A stretch of 64,000 nt of DNA from Bacteroidota bacterium (GTDB lineage Bacteria > Bacteroidota > Ignavibacteria > Kryptoniales > JAKASW01): assembly GCA_021789975.1 (NCBI GenBank), contig JAJYIT010000004.1:62001-126000 (forward strand), given 5' to 3'. Below, piece after piece: positions 28,248 through 36,859 of the stretch; positions within the stretch are counted from its first letter, which is position 1; each line of letters opens with the position of its first letter. The notes beneath the pieces are model-generated. The model did no database searches. It was not told the origin of the DNA and saw nothing but the letters and a program-made list of their open reading frames with translations. Made by a program: the position numbers and the translations under genes.

Positions 28248-28824
28248 GGATACCTACTTTGTTGAGTTGGAGCGGAGACTGCATGGGACTGGCTGAATCA
28301 AACCCTTGACACAAGTCCGTAATTAGACTTCTTGAACTTGGGTATAGAGAGTGCTTGTTTCGATGATACCATGGCACGACGCCTTTGCCCGGCGGGCACA
28401 TCGAAATAATGTTGGCAGCCGAAGATTGGCTGGTCCGTGAAGTGAAAGCATGCTGGTTAGGTACACGGACTTCTAAAGCTTGCTCATCGTAGAGTGGATC
28501 ATTGTTCACTCTTCCCCGAGCATTACATACACTCTTTGGAAGATCCCGGAGCCAGTCTGAGACAACTCCGCAAATACGTTTGAAAGTTAAATTCGAAATG
28601 GGGAGGAATGCGCCTTCCCAAAGGGCCACAATTGAAGCGGTGAATGCAGATATCAATGCTGCCAGACATCTGTCAACAGACAGCAAGGTTGTTCCACCGG
28701 ACTTCAGGGCAAAAGAGTAGATGAACACCTAATATCAGTAATTAGACTTGAAATTTTCAAAAGATCGGGTTGAATAATATGTCACCTGTAGAGCGACATT
28801 TATCAGTGAACCGGTAAAATTCAT
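28248..28824. other. gap without a convincing gene upstream of the RNase E/G gene
   Basis: About 575 bp that should contain the promoters of rng. Open frames on both strands exist but none has a signal, motif or ribosome binding site. A plus-strand frame ending near 28720 contains VNADINAARHL, faintly like the end of IS605-type TnpB proteins, but the zinc-finger cysteines expected before it are missing. It is at most a very decayed remnant. Confidence 0.4.
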
Positions 28825-28924
28825 GAGGTCAAGCTTACTGTGTCACACGGTTAGTACGCTTACCGTTGCTTCCTTCCGGATCTGGCGGGGTTCGGCAACC
28901 TTCCGTTGCACAGGACTTGACCTC
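28825..28924 (-). ncRNA. ffs: signal recognition particle RNA, small bacterial type (4.5S)
   Basis: On the minus strand the ends GAGGTCAAG and CTTGACCTC pair. The apical part contains the universally conserved SRP domain IV loop region (ATCCGGAAGGAAGCAACGG preceded by GAACCCCGCCAG), where Ffh binds. About 100 nt, the normal size for the small SRP RNA. It guides membrane and secretory proteins to the translocon. Confidence 0.93.
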
Positions 28925-28969
28925 AAGAAGCTCTCGTCCCGACCTACATCGATTTAAAAGGACACTTTG

Positions 28970-29042
28970 TGGAGCAGAGGGGAGTCGAACCCCCGACCTC
29001 CAGAGTGCGATTCTGGCGCTCTCCCAACTGAGCTACTGCCCC
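28970..29042 (-). tRNA. tRNA-Ala (anticodon CGC)
   Basis: The minus strand folds into a cloverleaf: acceptor GGGGCAG/CTGCTCC, D-loop AGCTCAGTTGGGAGAGCG, anticodon stem CCAGA/TCTGG around loop ATCGCAC (anticodon CGC), and T-loop TTCGACT. The G3-U70 pair in the acceptor stem is the alanine identity element, agreeing with the anticodon. The CCA end is not encoded. It lies 45 bp from the SRP RNA gene on the same strand. Confidence 0.93.
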
Positions 29043-29377
29043 GGAACACTTTACATCTTTCCAAAATCGTCCAAAACTCACAGAATTGGCGCTTTTGGAA
29101 TGCTTCGTTTCTAATTTAACAAGCGCCCGAAAGGAGTGCAACCGATTCCTGCGATTGTTTTTGTGTGAAAGGACTTCTAACTTTTCAACGGTATCCTCGG
29201 GTCTCTGGCGGTCTAAGAAGCCTCTGACGCAGAGGGTGCTGATTTTGCCCCGCGAAAACTCCCCGGGGCGGGCGGTCCGATTATTCACGAGACACTTTGA
29301 GATTCCGCCAGGAATCACTGGCATGTGAGGGCCTCGGTTTTGATCCTTGCCGTCCGAAGTTGGGAGGAACGGGCTCT

Positions 29378-30190
29378 ATGATAATAATGTTAAATAATTG
29401 GATGAAGATGAAATTATTGTTGGCGATCGCGCTCGGTCTAGGGATACTATCTTTGGAGTCCTGCAGTACGACTGCAGTACCCACTGCACCGCAAATTCCA
29501 CATGCCGGGCTAGCACTTTCACTCGCCGGCTACGGCGAGAATTTAGACTCCACGTATTATAAAGTCTGGTCCGATAGTTCGTATGAAGAGTTCGCCATGG
29601 ACACGGTGATGAACGGAGTCAAGTATACGGTATTGCTCGATAACACCGGGTACCAGTATTTCTACGGTCCGAAGGGTTACTCGGGATTCTGGCCTTACGG
29701 TGGAAGTCTTATTATGTTCGATTCAGCGCTCGTCTCTATGCCGGATACCATGCTAGAAGGAACCGCTTACGCTCGTGCGACTACCTTTGCTTCGCAAGGA
29801 GTGACCTATACGTTGATTGAACAAGATGTAATCTTAGACACGACATCGGTCACAGTACCTTTCGGGTCTTTCTCAAATTGTCTGGTTCTTCAATCGACAT
29901 CTACCGTCTCCGGTGGTGGTCAATCGGCAGGTGGTGTTACCGTATACTATCTCGCAAAAGGTCCTTCTGATGTATATCGGCAGTTCGATACGGGTTATTC
30001 TATCTACATGATTTATGGAGTTGTCAATGACGCAGGATGGGGAGTAGCGGTGAGCAAGGCGATGCCGATGAACCGGACCGCAGCCACGGATTCCTTTGAG
30101 GGCGGGAAGAACGAACTTTCACCTCTCAACCAGTATGGCATCGATCTTGACTCGGTTGGTCCTAAGATACTGAAGGGGATCTTGCGGTAG
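29378..30190 (+). CDS. putative lipoprotein
   Basis: About 270 residues. The ATG at 29378 has GGGAGGA upstream and gives a signal peptide with a lipobox-like cysteine (LLLAIALGLGILSLESCSTT). The mature part is rich in Tyr, Ser, Thr and Gly (for example TTSVTVPFGSFSNCLVLQSTSTV and GVTVYYLAKGPSDVYRQFDTG), resembling beta-rich surface lipoproteins. Its VPFGSFSNCLVL segment resembles proteins whose strands build a lipid- or porin-associated fold, but I cannot name the family. No neighbour shares its strand closely. Confidence 0.72.
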   Translation: MIIMLNNWMKMKLLLAIALGLGILSLESCSTTAVPTAPQIPHAGLALSLAGYGENLDSTYYKVWSDSSYEEFAMDTVMNGVKYTVLLDNTGYQYFYGPKGYSGFWPYGGSLIMFDSALVSMPDTMLEGTAYARATTFASQGVTYTLIEQDVILDTTSVTVPFGSFSNCLVLQSTSTVSGGGQSAGGVTVYYLAKGPSDVYRQFDTGYSIYMIYGVVNDAGWGVAVSKAMPMNRTAATDSFEGGKNELSPLNQYGIDLDSVGPKILKGILR

Positions 30191-30610
30191 CAGCACGGCT
30201 TCACTTGTTGGGAATTGGTGTGTCCGGTAAAGAAGTCAATTCCCAGGACTTAGGGGAGGAAAGTATTCTATTCGATTGTTGTCCACCGCATTGATCAGAA
30301 TTCGGCGGACCTCACCAAGGGGGCGCTAAATGGAGTCAGGAAGATCCATAGATTTCTTGGATTTCATTTTCTCAAGTGTTTCCACCGTTGATGATCTTGT
30401 CGAGAGGACCGCGACCGAGAATAACGTTTGCCTCTAAACCGGGGATTCCTAATAAATCGATCGGCGCAATGTCTCGGAATTCGTATCCTGCTGACGAAGT
30501 TTATACATGCTCATTTGTATCTGGAGCAGTTGAGGAATGATTCTATCAGGAGGCATCTTGCAGAGCTTTCGGGCCGCTGCAGGCAGGTCATAATCAGACA
30601 GGACGATTAC
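30191..30610. other. intergenic stretch with a hairpin and two small open frames
   Basis: TGGGAATTG (30209) pairs with CAATTCCCA (30237), a likely transcript end for the preceding lipoprotein gene. A 35-codon ATG frame lies at 30330-30437 (MESGRSIDFLDFIF...), with AAGGGGG upstream. An overlapping frame on the same strand reads VVHRIDQNSADLTKGALNGV but lacks a start codon. I cannot say whether either is translated. Confidence 0.4.
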
Positions 30611-31075
30611 ATGTTGGAAATTATCGTCGCATCCGAGCGCGATTTGGCTGCAATCAAGGGACTGTTCAAGGAGTACGCGATGTCACTCGATTTCGATCTA
30701 TCATTCCAGAATTTCGAACGGGAGTTGGACAGACTGCCGGGTGAATATGCTCCTCCACGTGGTGCACTTTTGCTGGCGAAGTACGGCATAGAGGTCGCCG
30801 GGTGCGTGGCATTAAGGGAACTCACCGAAGGTTTTTGTGAGATGAAACGGTTATATGTCCGGCCTCCTTTTCGAGGCAGGAGTATCGGAAGGAAATTAGC
30901 CGAGTCCGTGATAGAAAATGCGCGCACCGTGGGATACCGCGGTATGAAATTAGACACTGTGTCGTCCATGAAAGAAGCCATATCACTCTACAAATCGCTT
31001 GGGTTCAGAGAGATCGGCACATATCGGTTCAATCCGCTGAAAGACGCAGTGTACATGGAGCTGACGCTCAGTTGA
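30611..31075 (+). CDS. GNAT-family N-acetyltransferase
   Basis: A 154-residue acetyltransferase from the ATG at 30611. The frame is open further upstream, but only with a TTG start and no family similarity. The GNAT core is clear: GVAGCVALREL-type strand (VAGCVALRELTEGFCEMKRLYV) followed by the acetyl-CoA loop RPPFRGRSIGRKLAESVI and the C-terminal SMKEAISLYKSLGFREIGTY. The substrate is not predictable. It is convergent with the LigB gene. Confidence 0.88.
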   Translation: MLEIIVASERDLAAIKGLFKEYAMSLDFDLSFQNFERELDRLPGEYAPPRGALLLAKYGIEVAGCVALRELTEGFCEMKRLYVRPPFRGRSIGRKLAESVIENARTVGYRGMKLDTVSSMKEAISLYKSLGFREIGTYRFNPLKDAVYMELTLS

Positions 31076-31132
31076 CGGGGGAGCCACCCTGGCGATAGAC
31101 TCTGATGAGAGGAGATCTGATTGTTCGAAAAA

Positions 31133-31981
31133 CTAATGCGCTTCGGCTTTTGGCAGAAGCTCTCGCGCAGCAATACCTGCACTAAGGATTGTGCTTATCA
31201 GGGAAACTCCGTAGTACATAAACTCGTGTAAAATGGTTTCGCCGACTAGCTCTTCGGCGGGCGATGCACCGAGCGCGATATAAAGTGGATTCAGATCTCC
31301 TTCAGGTTGGGCGTCTTGATATAGACTAGGGAACTCTTTCGGAATGCGGAGAATTTTGCTGACATCTCGCGAAGCAATTGTCGCAATTACCTTTTCATCG
31401 AATTCTTGACCTGGTTCAAACTTCTCTTGTCCGTAATAACCGTACCTGATCAGATCGAGTCTGTGAACCGGCGAGCCAGTTCCTATTACTGCAACCCTGC
31501 TGCCAACATTTTCTACCGCCCGTCTAATCGATTCTCCAAACCGGAAATGTGTCTCGGGACTCGCGGATGAAATTGATACGGGAACGACTTTGACGTCCTG
31601 TTTGGGAAACATGAAGTAAAGCGGGAGCCACGCACCATGATCCAGTCCCCACGATTGGGACTCGGAGGCGCTGAGACCGGCACGCGTCGATTGGGATACT
31701 ATCTCTGAAGCCAGTGTGAAATTGTTCTTCGCCTCATACGAAAATTTGTAAAGCTCATCCGGAAATCCATAGTAATCCCGGATGCACGGTATATCGTTGC
31801 GGGATTCCACTTGGAAGGCTCCACGACTGAAATAATGCGGAGATGAGATCACTACAGAGTCGACTTCGAGCTTGCCAAGTGCTTTGCCGAGTTTCTCGTA
31901 CACATCGTGAATCCTCGTTCTTTCCACGAGTGAAGTTGGTGCGCCGTGAGAAAGATATGCGGTAAGGACTATTCTACCCAT
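31133..31981 (-). CDS. class III extradiol dioxygenase, LigB/DODA type
   Basis: A 282-residue protein of the LigB superfamily, iron-dependent enzymes that cleave catechol-type rings. Metal and active-site histidines are seen in AYLSHGAP, ISSPHYFSRG and WGLDHGAWLPL, the pattern of DODA-type (YgiD-like) single-subunit enzymes. It is the last gene of a tight minus-strand operon (ArsR-type regulator, DoxX, MBL-like protein, LigB), overlapping its upstream neighbour by 8 bp. The arrangement suggests detoxification of a small aromatic or quinone-like compound. The exact substrate is unknown. Confidence 0.85.
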   Translation of the reverse strand: MGRIVLTAYLSHGAPTSLVERTRIHDVYEKLGKALGKLEVDSVVISSPHYFSRGAFQVESRNDIPCIRDYYGFPDELYKFSYEAKNNFTLASEIVSQSTRAGLSASESQSWGLDHGAWLPLYFMFPKQDVKVVPVSISSASPETHFRFGESIRRAVENVGSRVAVIGTGSPVHRLDLIRYGYYGQEKFEPGQEFDEKVIATIASRDVSKILRIPKEFPSLYQDAQPEGDLNPLYIALGASPAEELVGETILHEFMYYGVSLISTILSAGIAARELLPKAEAH

Positions 31982-32438
31982 GGCCTTTTAAGAATTCATT
32001 CAACTCATGTTTTGCATTCTTGATAAGCCATCGTCCGCCGTGGGCTGGGAGAATATAGTCGAAGTCATAATCGAGAAGTGTGCGAGCACTGTTGAGCTGG
32101 AGCTCGTAATCGTAAGTCCAATAGAAATCTTCAGCCACAGGTTTCCCATGATCTGCCGTGACATGGTCGCCGGTGAACGTTGACCGTCTCGGCGGGTAGT
32201 ACAAAGTAGATGACCCTGGCGAATGTCCCGGTGTGTGTAGTATGACGGCGTCGGCGATCCGGAGGGATTCAAAAAAAGTCAGATCGGGCACATCTATCAT
32301 GAAGACTTGTGCGTTGCCTGTCACCAGATATGAAATTCCACCAAGGCTATCTGGGTTCTGTGAGAATGTGAATATTCCCCGGAAGAGTTCCTTGGGCTGG
32401 AGCCGCTTTTTCTTCTCGGATGTCTCAGCGTATTCCAT
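31974..32438 (-). CDS. metallo-beta-lactamase-fold protein lacking the HxHxDH metal motif
   Basis: A 154-residue MBL-fold protein. It has the opening strand region (GGISYLVTGNAQVFMIDVP) and the later MBL motifs ILHTPGHSPGSSTLYY, FTGDHVTAD and LPAHGG, which supply the second-half histidine and aspartate ligands. The section between them is missing. The protein goes from FMIDVPDLTFFESLRI straight to ADAVILHTPGHSPG, so the HxHxDH loop and its flanking helices (about 60-80 residues) are gone, while the frame remains open. Full-length relatives are 220-250 residues. It either lost hydrolase activity or acts as a non-catalytic partner. It overlaps both neighbours in the operon. Confidence 0.8.
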   Translation of the reverse strand: MEYAETSEKKKRLQPKELFRGIFTFSQNPDSLGGISYLVTGNAQVFMIDVPDLTFFESLRIADAVILHTPGHSPGSSTLYYPPRRSTFTGDHVTADHGKPVAEDFYWTYDYELQLNSARTLLDYDFDYILPAHGGRWLIKNAKHELNEFLKGHG

Positions 32439-32799
32439 AAGCGAAGTACATGATGATGAGGGCAGCTCCAGCCATGGAAGAGTTTTTCATAAACATGATT
32501 TGTTGGGTTTGTCTTGTTCCAGGATCGGTTATCTTCCAGAATGCGTGCATCATCAGTGTTGTGGGAACCAGGAATAGAAATATCAGTAGTGCCCCGTAGA
32601 AGATCATGATATTGAAGAGGATCAATAGACCTCCAACAATTATCATTATTCCCGAGATCGCGGTCAGCAACTCTGCCGCGGGCACTCCCATGCTCTTCGC
32701 ATAACCACTCAAAGATTTGACCTTCGAAAGGTGGTTGTATCCGCTGCTTATGAAGATTGCAGCGTATAAGACCCTTCCTAACAAAAAGACTATAGACAT
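32425..32799 (-). CDS. DoxX-family membrane protein
   Basis: A 124-residue, four-helix membrane protein of the DoxX family. The first helix has the family pattern LLGRVLYAAIFISSGYNHL, followed by KSLSGYAKSMGVP and hydrophobic helices around residues 45-65, 67-85 and 105-120. DoxX proteins accompany redox and quinone/thiosulfate-related enzymes; here the partner is a LigB dioxygenase. The start is 19 bp after the natural stop of the regulator gene, and its end overlaps the MBL gene by 14 bp. Confidence 0.87.
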   Translation of the reverse strand: MSIVFLLGRVLYAAIFISSGYNHLSKVKSLSGYAKSMGVPAAELLTAISGIMIIVGGLLILFNIMIFYGALLIFLFLVPTTLMMHAFWKITDPGTRQTQQIMFMKNSSMAGAALIIMYFAYGIR

Positions 32800-32818
32800 G
32801 GCTACTCTCCTTAACTAT

Positions 32819-33117
32819 TCATCGTCTCACATGTTTTCCAGTGAAATCAGGAACATACTTCTCCAGCTCTCCCAGGTTTGCTTTCATATAGAAGTGAAGT
32901 CCCTTCTTTCGGACATTATCAGGCCCGCATTTTCAAGTATCCTGTAATGGTGCGACATCGCCGGCTTAGAAAGTTCTGTTATCCCGTCAAAATCCGCGCA
33001 GGATAACTCCCCCTTTTCAATCAGCAATTTCATCATGACATATCGGTTGGGATCTCCTAGAGCTTTGAAGACCTTGATAGCGCTCTTCTCGAATCCATCT
33101 TTCACACGTTTCTTCAT
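32819..33117 (-). pseudogene. ArsR-family regulator with a C-terminal frameshift
   Basis: A winged-helix regulator of the ArsR type (VFKALGDPNRYVMMKLLIEK, TELSKPAMSHHYRILENAGL). The current frame stops at 32884 after SERRDFTSI. One base back, the sequence continues with the expected wing and dimer helix: GLHFYMKANLGELEKYVPDF, then TGKHVRR and a stop at 32819, 19 bp before doxX. Adding one G to the GGG run near 32908 restores the frame. ArsR proteins normally repress the operon behind them and release DNA on sensing their signal. The likely start is ATG 33117; a TTG at 33135 is the alternative. Confidence 0.8.
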
Positions 33118-33196
33118 TGTGTTTCTGTGAATCAACGCCCGCGATAATTCGATAGTTCCAAGTTTTTAAAACTACTAAAGGATCGGGTCCGAAGTA

Positions 33197-34552
33197 TCAG
33201 AATGTTATTGTGAATACGGTCTTTTCGCCGGGATGCGAGTAAACGCTGATCGATGCGTGGTGCATGTGAAGTATCTGGCGGGAGAGACTCAGGCCGATAC
33301 CAGATCCAGTTTCTCTCGTCGTGAAGAAAGGTATGAAGATTTTTTCCTGCAGGTCTTTGGGGATTCCGGGCCCGTTGTCGGCCACGCGGATAATCACCTT
33401 ACCTCTTTCCTCAAGTTGCGCAGTCATCTCTATCTTTCCAGAGGGAGTCTTGTCGAGAGCCTGCGCAGAATTGGCGAGGAGGTTCAGTAGTACTTGCTCC
33501 AGCAAATCGGGGTCAGCAGTAAGCTCGAGAGTTTCAGGCTCAACTCTGCTGGTCAAACTGATTCCGCTTTCGCCGATTGATGACTTTATGAGTTGCTCTA
33601 CGCGTGCGAATAACAAGGAAACGGGGAAGATTCTCAGCTTCGGAACCGGAATGTGTGTAAGTGTTCTGTAAGAATTGACAAAGCGGAGGAGACCTTCGCT
33701 TCTGCTCTCTATCGTGCTGACCGCAGTCCTTACGTCGTTCAGGACCGGGTCCGCCGGCTCTCCAGTATTATGGCTTTGAAGTTGAGGACCTGAAAGTAGC
33801 TTGTTTGCAGTGGAGGCAAGCGATGCAATGGGAGTGATAGAATTCGCTATTTCGTGGGTGAGGACTCTTATCAAATTCTGCCAGGCGTCCAGCTCAATCT
33901 CTTCCAATTCGCCCCGCATATCCTGCAGTGATGCGAGACTATACTCTGTTCCTCTCATGCTGAACTCAGAGATCTGAACAGAAAGTCGAACAGAAATGTT
34001 GTCGTTCTCTATGCGGACGATGTTGCGGCTTCTCGGATTGCGGCTTCCCAAAATCTCACACAGCTCATCGCTTAAGGCGCCAAGCTCTTCAATGTTTTTG
34101 AGATGGGGTATTCCCAGCAGTCGCTTTGCGGCAGAGTTTATCATCTCGACTTTGCCGTCGTGCTGGAAGACTATCAATCCTACATTGAGTCTTTGTACGA
34201 CAAACTGGAAATATTGAAACTGGCTCTCACTCTCCGCTTTGACCTCTTCGAAGCGGCGAGTTATTCTGTTTAGTGTCAGATTAAGTTCATCGAAAGCCCT
34301 GCTCTTTTTGGAGACACTGAAGGCTTGTGTAAAATCGTCCGATTCAACGGCCTCCAGGAATCGGGTTAGATTCTGATTTCTTTTTTCTATCCATCGATAC
34401 ATTGCGAAAACTTGGTACGCAGCAAGTAGACCCCAAAGCGCAGCCATCTCGTATAGGGCGGTATGGAAAAGGAAAAAGGCAAAAAGGGAAACGGTCCCGG
34501 CGAGCAGAACCACGCGCAACACTGTCGCTAGGCGGAAACGGTCAAAAGTCAT
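33197..34552 (-). CDS. membrane sensor histidine kinase, NtrY/NtrB-like
   Basis: A 451-residue kinase. Two membrane helices lie within the first 50 residues (VLRVVLLAGTVSLFAFFLF, then AALWGLLAAYQVFAM), with no large outside domain. A coil and a PAS-like domain (GLIVFQHDGKVEMINSAAKRLLG) precede the phospho-acceptor helix LIRVLTHEIANSITPIASLA. The ATPase domain has NLLANSAQAL, VADNGPGIP and GSGIGLSLSRQI. It starts inside the last codons of the NtrC-type regulator (4-bp overlap), so it is its cognate kinase. The pair is divergent from a MacB-like ABC exporter that has a sigma-54 promoter. Confidence 0.92.
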   Translation of the reverse strand: MTFDRFRLATVLRVVLLAGTVSLFAFFLFHTALYEMAALWGLLAAYQVFAMYRWIEKRNQNLTRFLEAVESDDFTQAFSVSKKSRAFDELNLTLNRITRRFEEVKAESESQFQYFQFVVQRLNVGLIVFQHDGKVEMINSAAKRLLGIPHLKNIEELGALSDELCEILGSRNPRSRNIVRIENDNISVRLSVQISEFSMRGTEYSLASLQDMRGELEEIELDAWQNLIRVLTHEIANSITPIASLASTANKLLSGPQLQSHNTGEPADPVLNDVRTAVSTIESRSEGLLRFVNSYRTLTHIPVPKLRIFPVSLLFARVEQLIKSSIGESGISLTSRVEPETLELTADPDLLEQVLLNLLANSAQALDKTPSGKIEMTAQLEERGKVIIRVADNGPGIPKDLQEKIFIPFFTTRETGSGIGLSLSRQILHMHHASISVYSHPGEKTVFTITF

Positions 34553-35958
34553 GATGTTTCATTTTGATCCCTAACATGAATCCCGAGCCTACTGATCCTT
34601 CTGTAAAGAGCTGTCCTTGTCAGGCCGAGTTCTCGTGCCGCTGCGGTGATATTTCCCCCGTTCTTATCTATTACAGACTGAATATGTTCCTTCTCTACAA
34701 ACTTGAGTGACTGGCCCTGGTTTCCATCATTGTCGGGAGGGTTCTCGGCCCGTTTGAAAGTGATCTCCCCGGGACGAAGCATTTCCGAGTCGCTCAATAT
34801 TACTGCTCTCTCAATTACATGCTGCAGCTCTCTTACGTTTCCGGGCCATCGATATTCAGTCAGGAGCTTCATTGTTTCGTGGGACACACGGATCTCCGGC
34901 TTCTGATATTTTCTGCCGTGAATCTTCACGAAGTGTTCGACTAGCAATGCAATATCGTCCGGTCTTTCGCGGAGAGGAGGAAGACTGATTTCGACGGTGT
35001 TGATCCTGTAAAGCAGATCTTCCCTGAACATTTTTTCAGCAACCATATTGTGGATCGGCATGTTGGTGGCAGATATGAGTCTTATATCAACCGGGCGGGT
35101 CCGGTTTGAACCAACCCTAGTGACTTCACGTCTGTCGACTGCAGCGAGCAGTTTCGCTTGGAGGGCGAGCGAAAGGTTTGCGATCTCATCGAGGAAAAGT
35201 GTTCCACCGGAGGCAATCTCGAATCTCCCCGCACGCTCATTTGTCGCGCCGGTAAATGAACCTTTCTCATGCCCGAAGAGCTCGCTGTCAAAAAGGGTTT
35301 CACTGATTGCCCCCATATCGACGACAATAAACGGGTTCTCTCTTCTCGAAGAGAAACGGTGGATTGCGCGTGCGATCAGTTCTTTGCCCGTGCCGTTCTC
35401 ACCAAGGATCAGTATGTTTGCGTCCGTTCCCGCAACTTTTCTTATCGTGTCGAATATGCGCGTGATGCTTTCTGATTTGCCGACTATGTCTTGAAAGGGT
35501 TGGTCGAGGTCAGCGATGAGTAGCTTCTCCCTCGTTCTCAACGTTGCGAGCTCAAGCTGTGATTCACGCAGTCTCATCGCGGAGGATAGCGTGGCTAATA
35601 TCTTTTCATTTTGCCAGGGCTTGACCACAAAGTCGGTGGCACCCTCCTTAATGGCCCGTACCGCCGTCTCGATGTCGCCGTAAGCGGTAATGAGTATCAC
35701 GACTGCGCTCCTGTCAATCGAAAGGATCTTGTTCAACCATTTGAAACCCTCCTCACCGGTCGTGGACCCCTTTTGGTAGTTCATATCAAGAAAGACCACG
35801 TCGTATGGTTTTGATTTGAGCCTTGTTTCTATATTGTTAGGATCCCTCTCCGTTTCGACAGATTGGACATGCGGTTTGAGGAGGAGTTCAAAAGCGGTAA
35901 GAATCGCGGGATCGTCGTCGACGATCAGTACGTTTCCGCTGTTGTCGTTATTTGGCAT
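34549..35958 (-). CDS. NtrC-family sigma-54 response regulator
   Basis: About 469 residues: an N-terminal receiver (NVLIVDDDPAILTAFELLL, phosphorylatable Asp in VVFLDMNY), a central AAA+ domain (Walker A GENGTGKE, the sigma-54 contact motif GAFTGA, Walker B LFLDEIANLS) and a C-terminal Fis-type HTH (NGGNITAAARELGLTRTALYRRI). It should drive sigma-54 promoters after phosphorylation by the kinase encoded next to it. Start: ATG 35958, or ATG 35979 seven codons earlier; neither has a clear Shine-Dalgarno sequence. A good sigma-54 promoter faces the divergent ABC genes, the most likely target. Confidence 0.93.
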   Translation of the reverse strand: MPNNDNSGNVLIVDDDPAILTAFELLLKPHVQSVETERDPNNIETRLKSKPYDVVFLDMNYQKGSTTGEEGFKWLNKILSIDRSAVVILITAYGDIETAVRAIKEGATDFVVKPWQNEKILATLSSAMRLRESQLELATLRTREKLLIADLDQPFQDIVGKSESITRIFDTIRKVAGTDANILILGENGTGKELIARAIHRFSSRRENPFIVVDMGAISETLFDSELFGHEKGSFTGATNERAGRFEIASGGTLFLDEIANLSLALQAKLLAAVDRREVTRVGSNRTRPVDIRLISATNMPIHNMVAEKMFREDLLYRINTVEISLPPLRERPDDIALLVEHFVKIHGRKYQKPEIRVSHETMKLLTEYRWPGNVRELQHVIERAVILSDSEMLRPGEITFKRAENPPDNDGNQGQSLKFVEKEHIQSVIDKNGGNITAAARELGLTRTALYRRISRLGIHVRDQNETS

Positions 35959-36098
35959 ATTTATAAATCTAATAATCATTCACATATATTGCGAATAATC
36001 GATCAAGATGTGTATCGGAAACGAACACCCGGACGTATCAAAACCGAACAGTGGAGGAAAGAATATGCGCTTTAGGACGATTTTGCCACGATGGAATC

Positions 36099-36114
36099 AG
36101 GCACACTCTTTGCG
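36099..36114 (+). promoter_or_regulatory. sigma-54 (-24/-12) promoter of the ABC exporter operon
   Basis: AGGCACACTCTTTGCG matches the consensus TGGCACRNNNNTTGCW at nearly every fixed position. GG at 36100-36101 and GC at 36112-36113 are exactly ten bases apart. It lies about 40 bp before the ATG of the ABC ATPase and next to an NtrC-type activator gene. Confidence 0.8.
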
Positions 36115-36154
36115 ACCATCTATATCAGGCGCAACGCCAAATAGGATCGTGAAA

Positions 36155-36859
36155 ATGATAAGGATAAACAATCTCAAGAAGGTATATAGAAGCAACAATG
36201 TCGAGACCACGGCGATAGCCAATGCGAATCTGAGGGTGGATTTCGGCGAGTTTGTGGCGATCACCGGCCCCTCGGGGTCAGGCAAAACAACACTATTGAG
36301 CATCTTGGGCATGCTCGATACTGCGACCGAAGGGGAATACTTTTTGTTTGATACGGATGTATCGAAGTATTCAGAGCGGGAGCGTGCAGATTTGAGAAGA
36401 GAAAACATTGGCTTCGTTTTTCAAAATTTCAATCTGATCAATGAGTTGACGGTATACGAAAATATCGAATTGCCCTTGTTTTATCTCGGTCTCACATCCT
36501 CAGAGCGGCGAGAAATCGTAATGTCGACAATGGACAGGTTGCGCATCACTCCTAGGCGGAACCACTTCCCACAGCAACTCTCCGGTGGGCAGCAGCAGAG
36601 GGCAGCTGTTGCGCGAGCGATCGTCGGAAAACAAAAACTGATATTGGCCGACGAACCGACAGGAAACCTGGATTCCAGAAACGGGGAAGAAGTCATGACG
36701 CTTCTGGCTCAATTGAATGAAGCAGGAACTACAATAATCATGGTTACTCACTCCGCAGAGTATGCCAGCTGGGCAGGCAGGTTAGTTCGGATATTTGACG
36801 GTCATCTGGTGAATGAGGATATATTGACTGGAGTGCCTGGTGTTCTGGAGCTACGTTAA
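36155..36859 (+). CDS. LolD/MacB-type ABC transporter ATP-binding protein
   Basis: About 234 residues from the ATG at 36155 (MIRINNLKKVYRSNNVETTA). All nucleotide-binding motifs are present: Walker A GPSGSGKTTLL, Q-loop GFVFQNFNLI, signature LSGGQQQRAAVARAI, Walker B LILADEPTGNLD and the H-loop VTHSAEYA. This is the subfamily that powers mechanotransmission exporters such as MacB and the lipoprotein-releasing Lol complex. It overlaps the permease gene by 20 bp. Expression probably depends on sigma-54 and the divergent NtrC regulator. Confidence 0.93.
   Translation: MIRINNLKKVYRSNNVETTAIANANLRVDFGEFVAITGPSGSGKTTLLSILGMLDTATEGEYFLFDTDVSKYSERERADLRRENIGFVFQNFNLINELTVYENIELPLFYLGLTSSERREIVMSTMDRLRITPRRNHFPQQLSGGQQQRAAVARAIVGKQKLILADEPTGNLDSRNGEEVMTLLAQLNEAGTTIIMVTHSAEYASWAGRLVRIFDGHLVNEDILTGVPGVLELR

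Noticed and set aside
28502-28720. Plus-strand frame ending VNADINAARHL, possible IS605 TnpB remnant
   Set aside because: Only the last few residues look TnpB-like; the zinc-finger cysteines and catalytic regions are missing and the match is short enough to be chance.
28225-28728. 167-codon minus-strand frame overlapping the start of the RNase E/G gene
   Set aside because: Overlaps a certain gene, has no motif, signal or ribosome binding site, and reads as non-coding composition.
30330-30437. 35-codon ATG frame before the GNAT gene
   Set aside because: A G-rich element precedes it, but an overlapping frame looks equally coding-like and no partner gene suggests a role.
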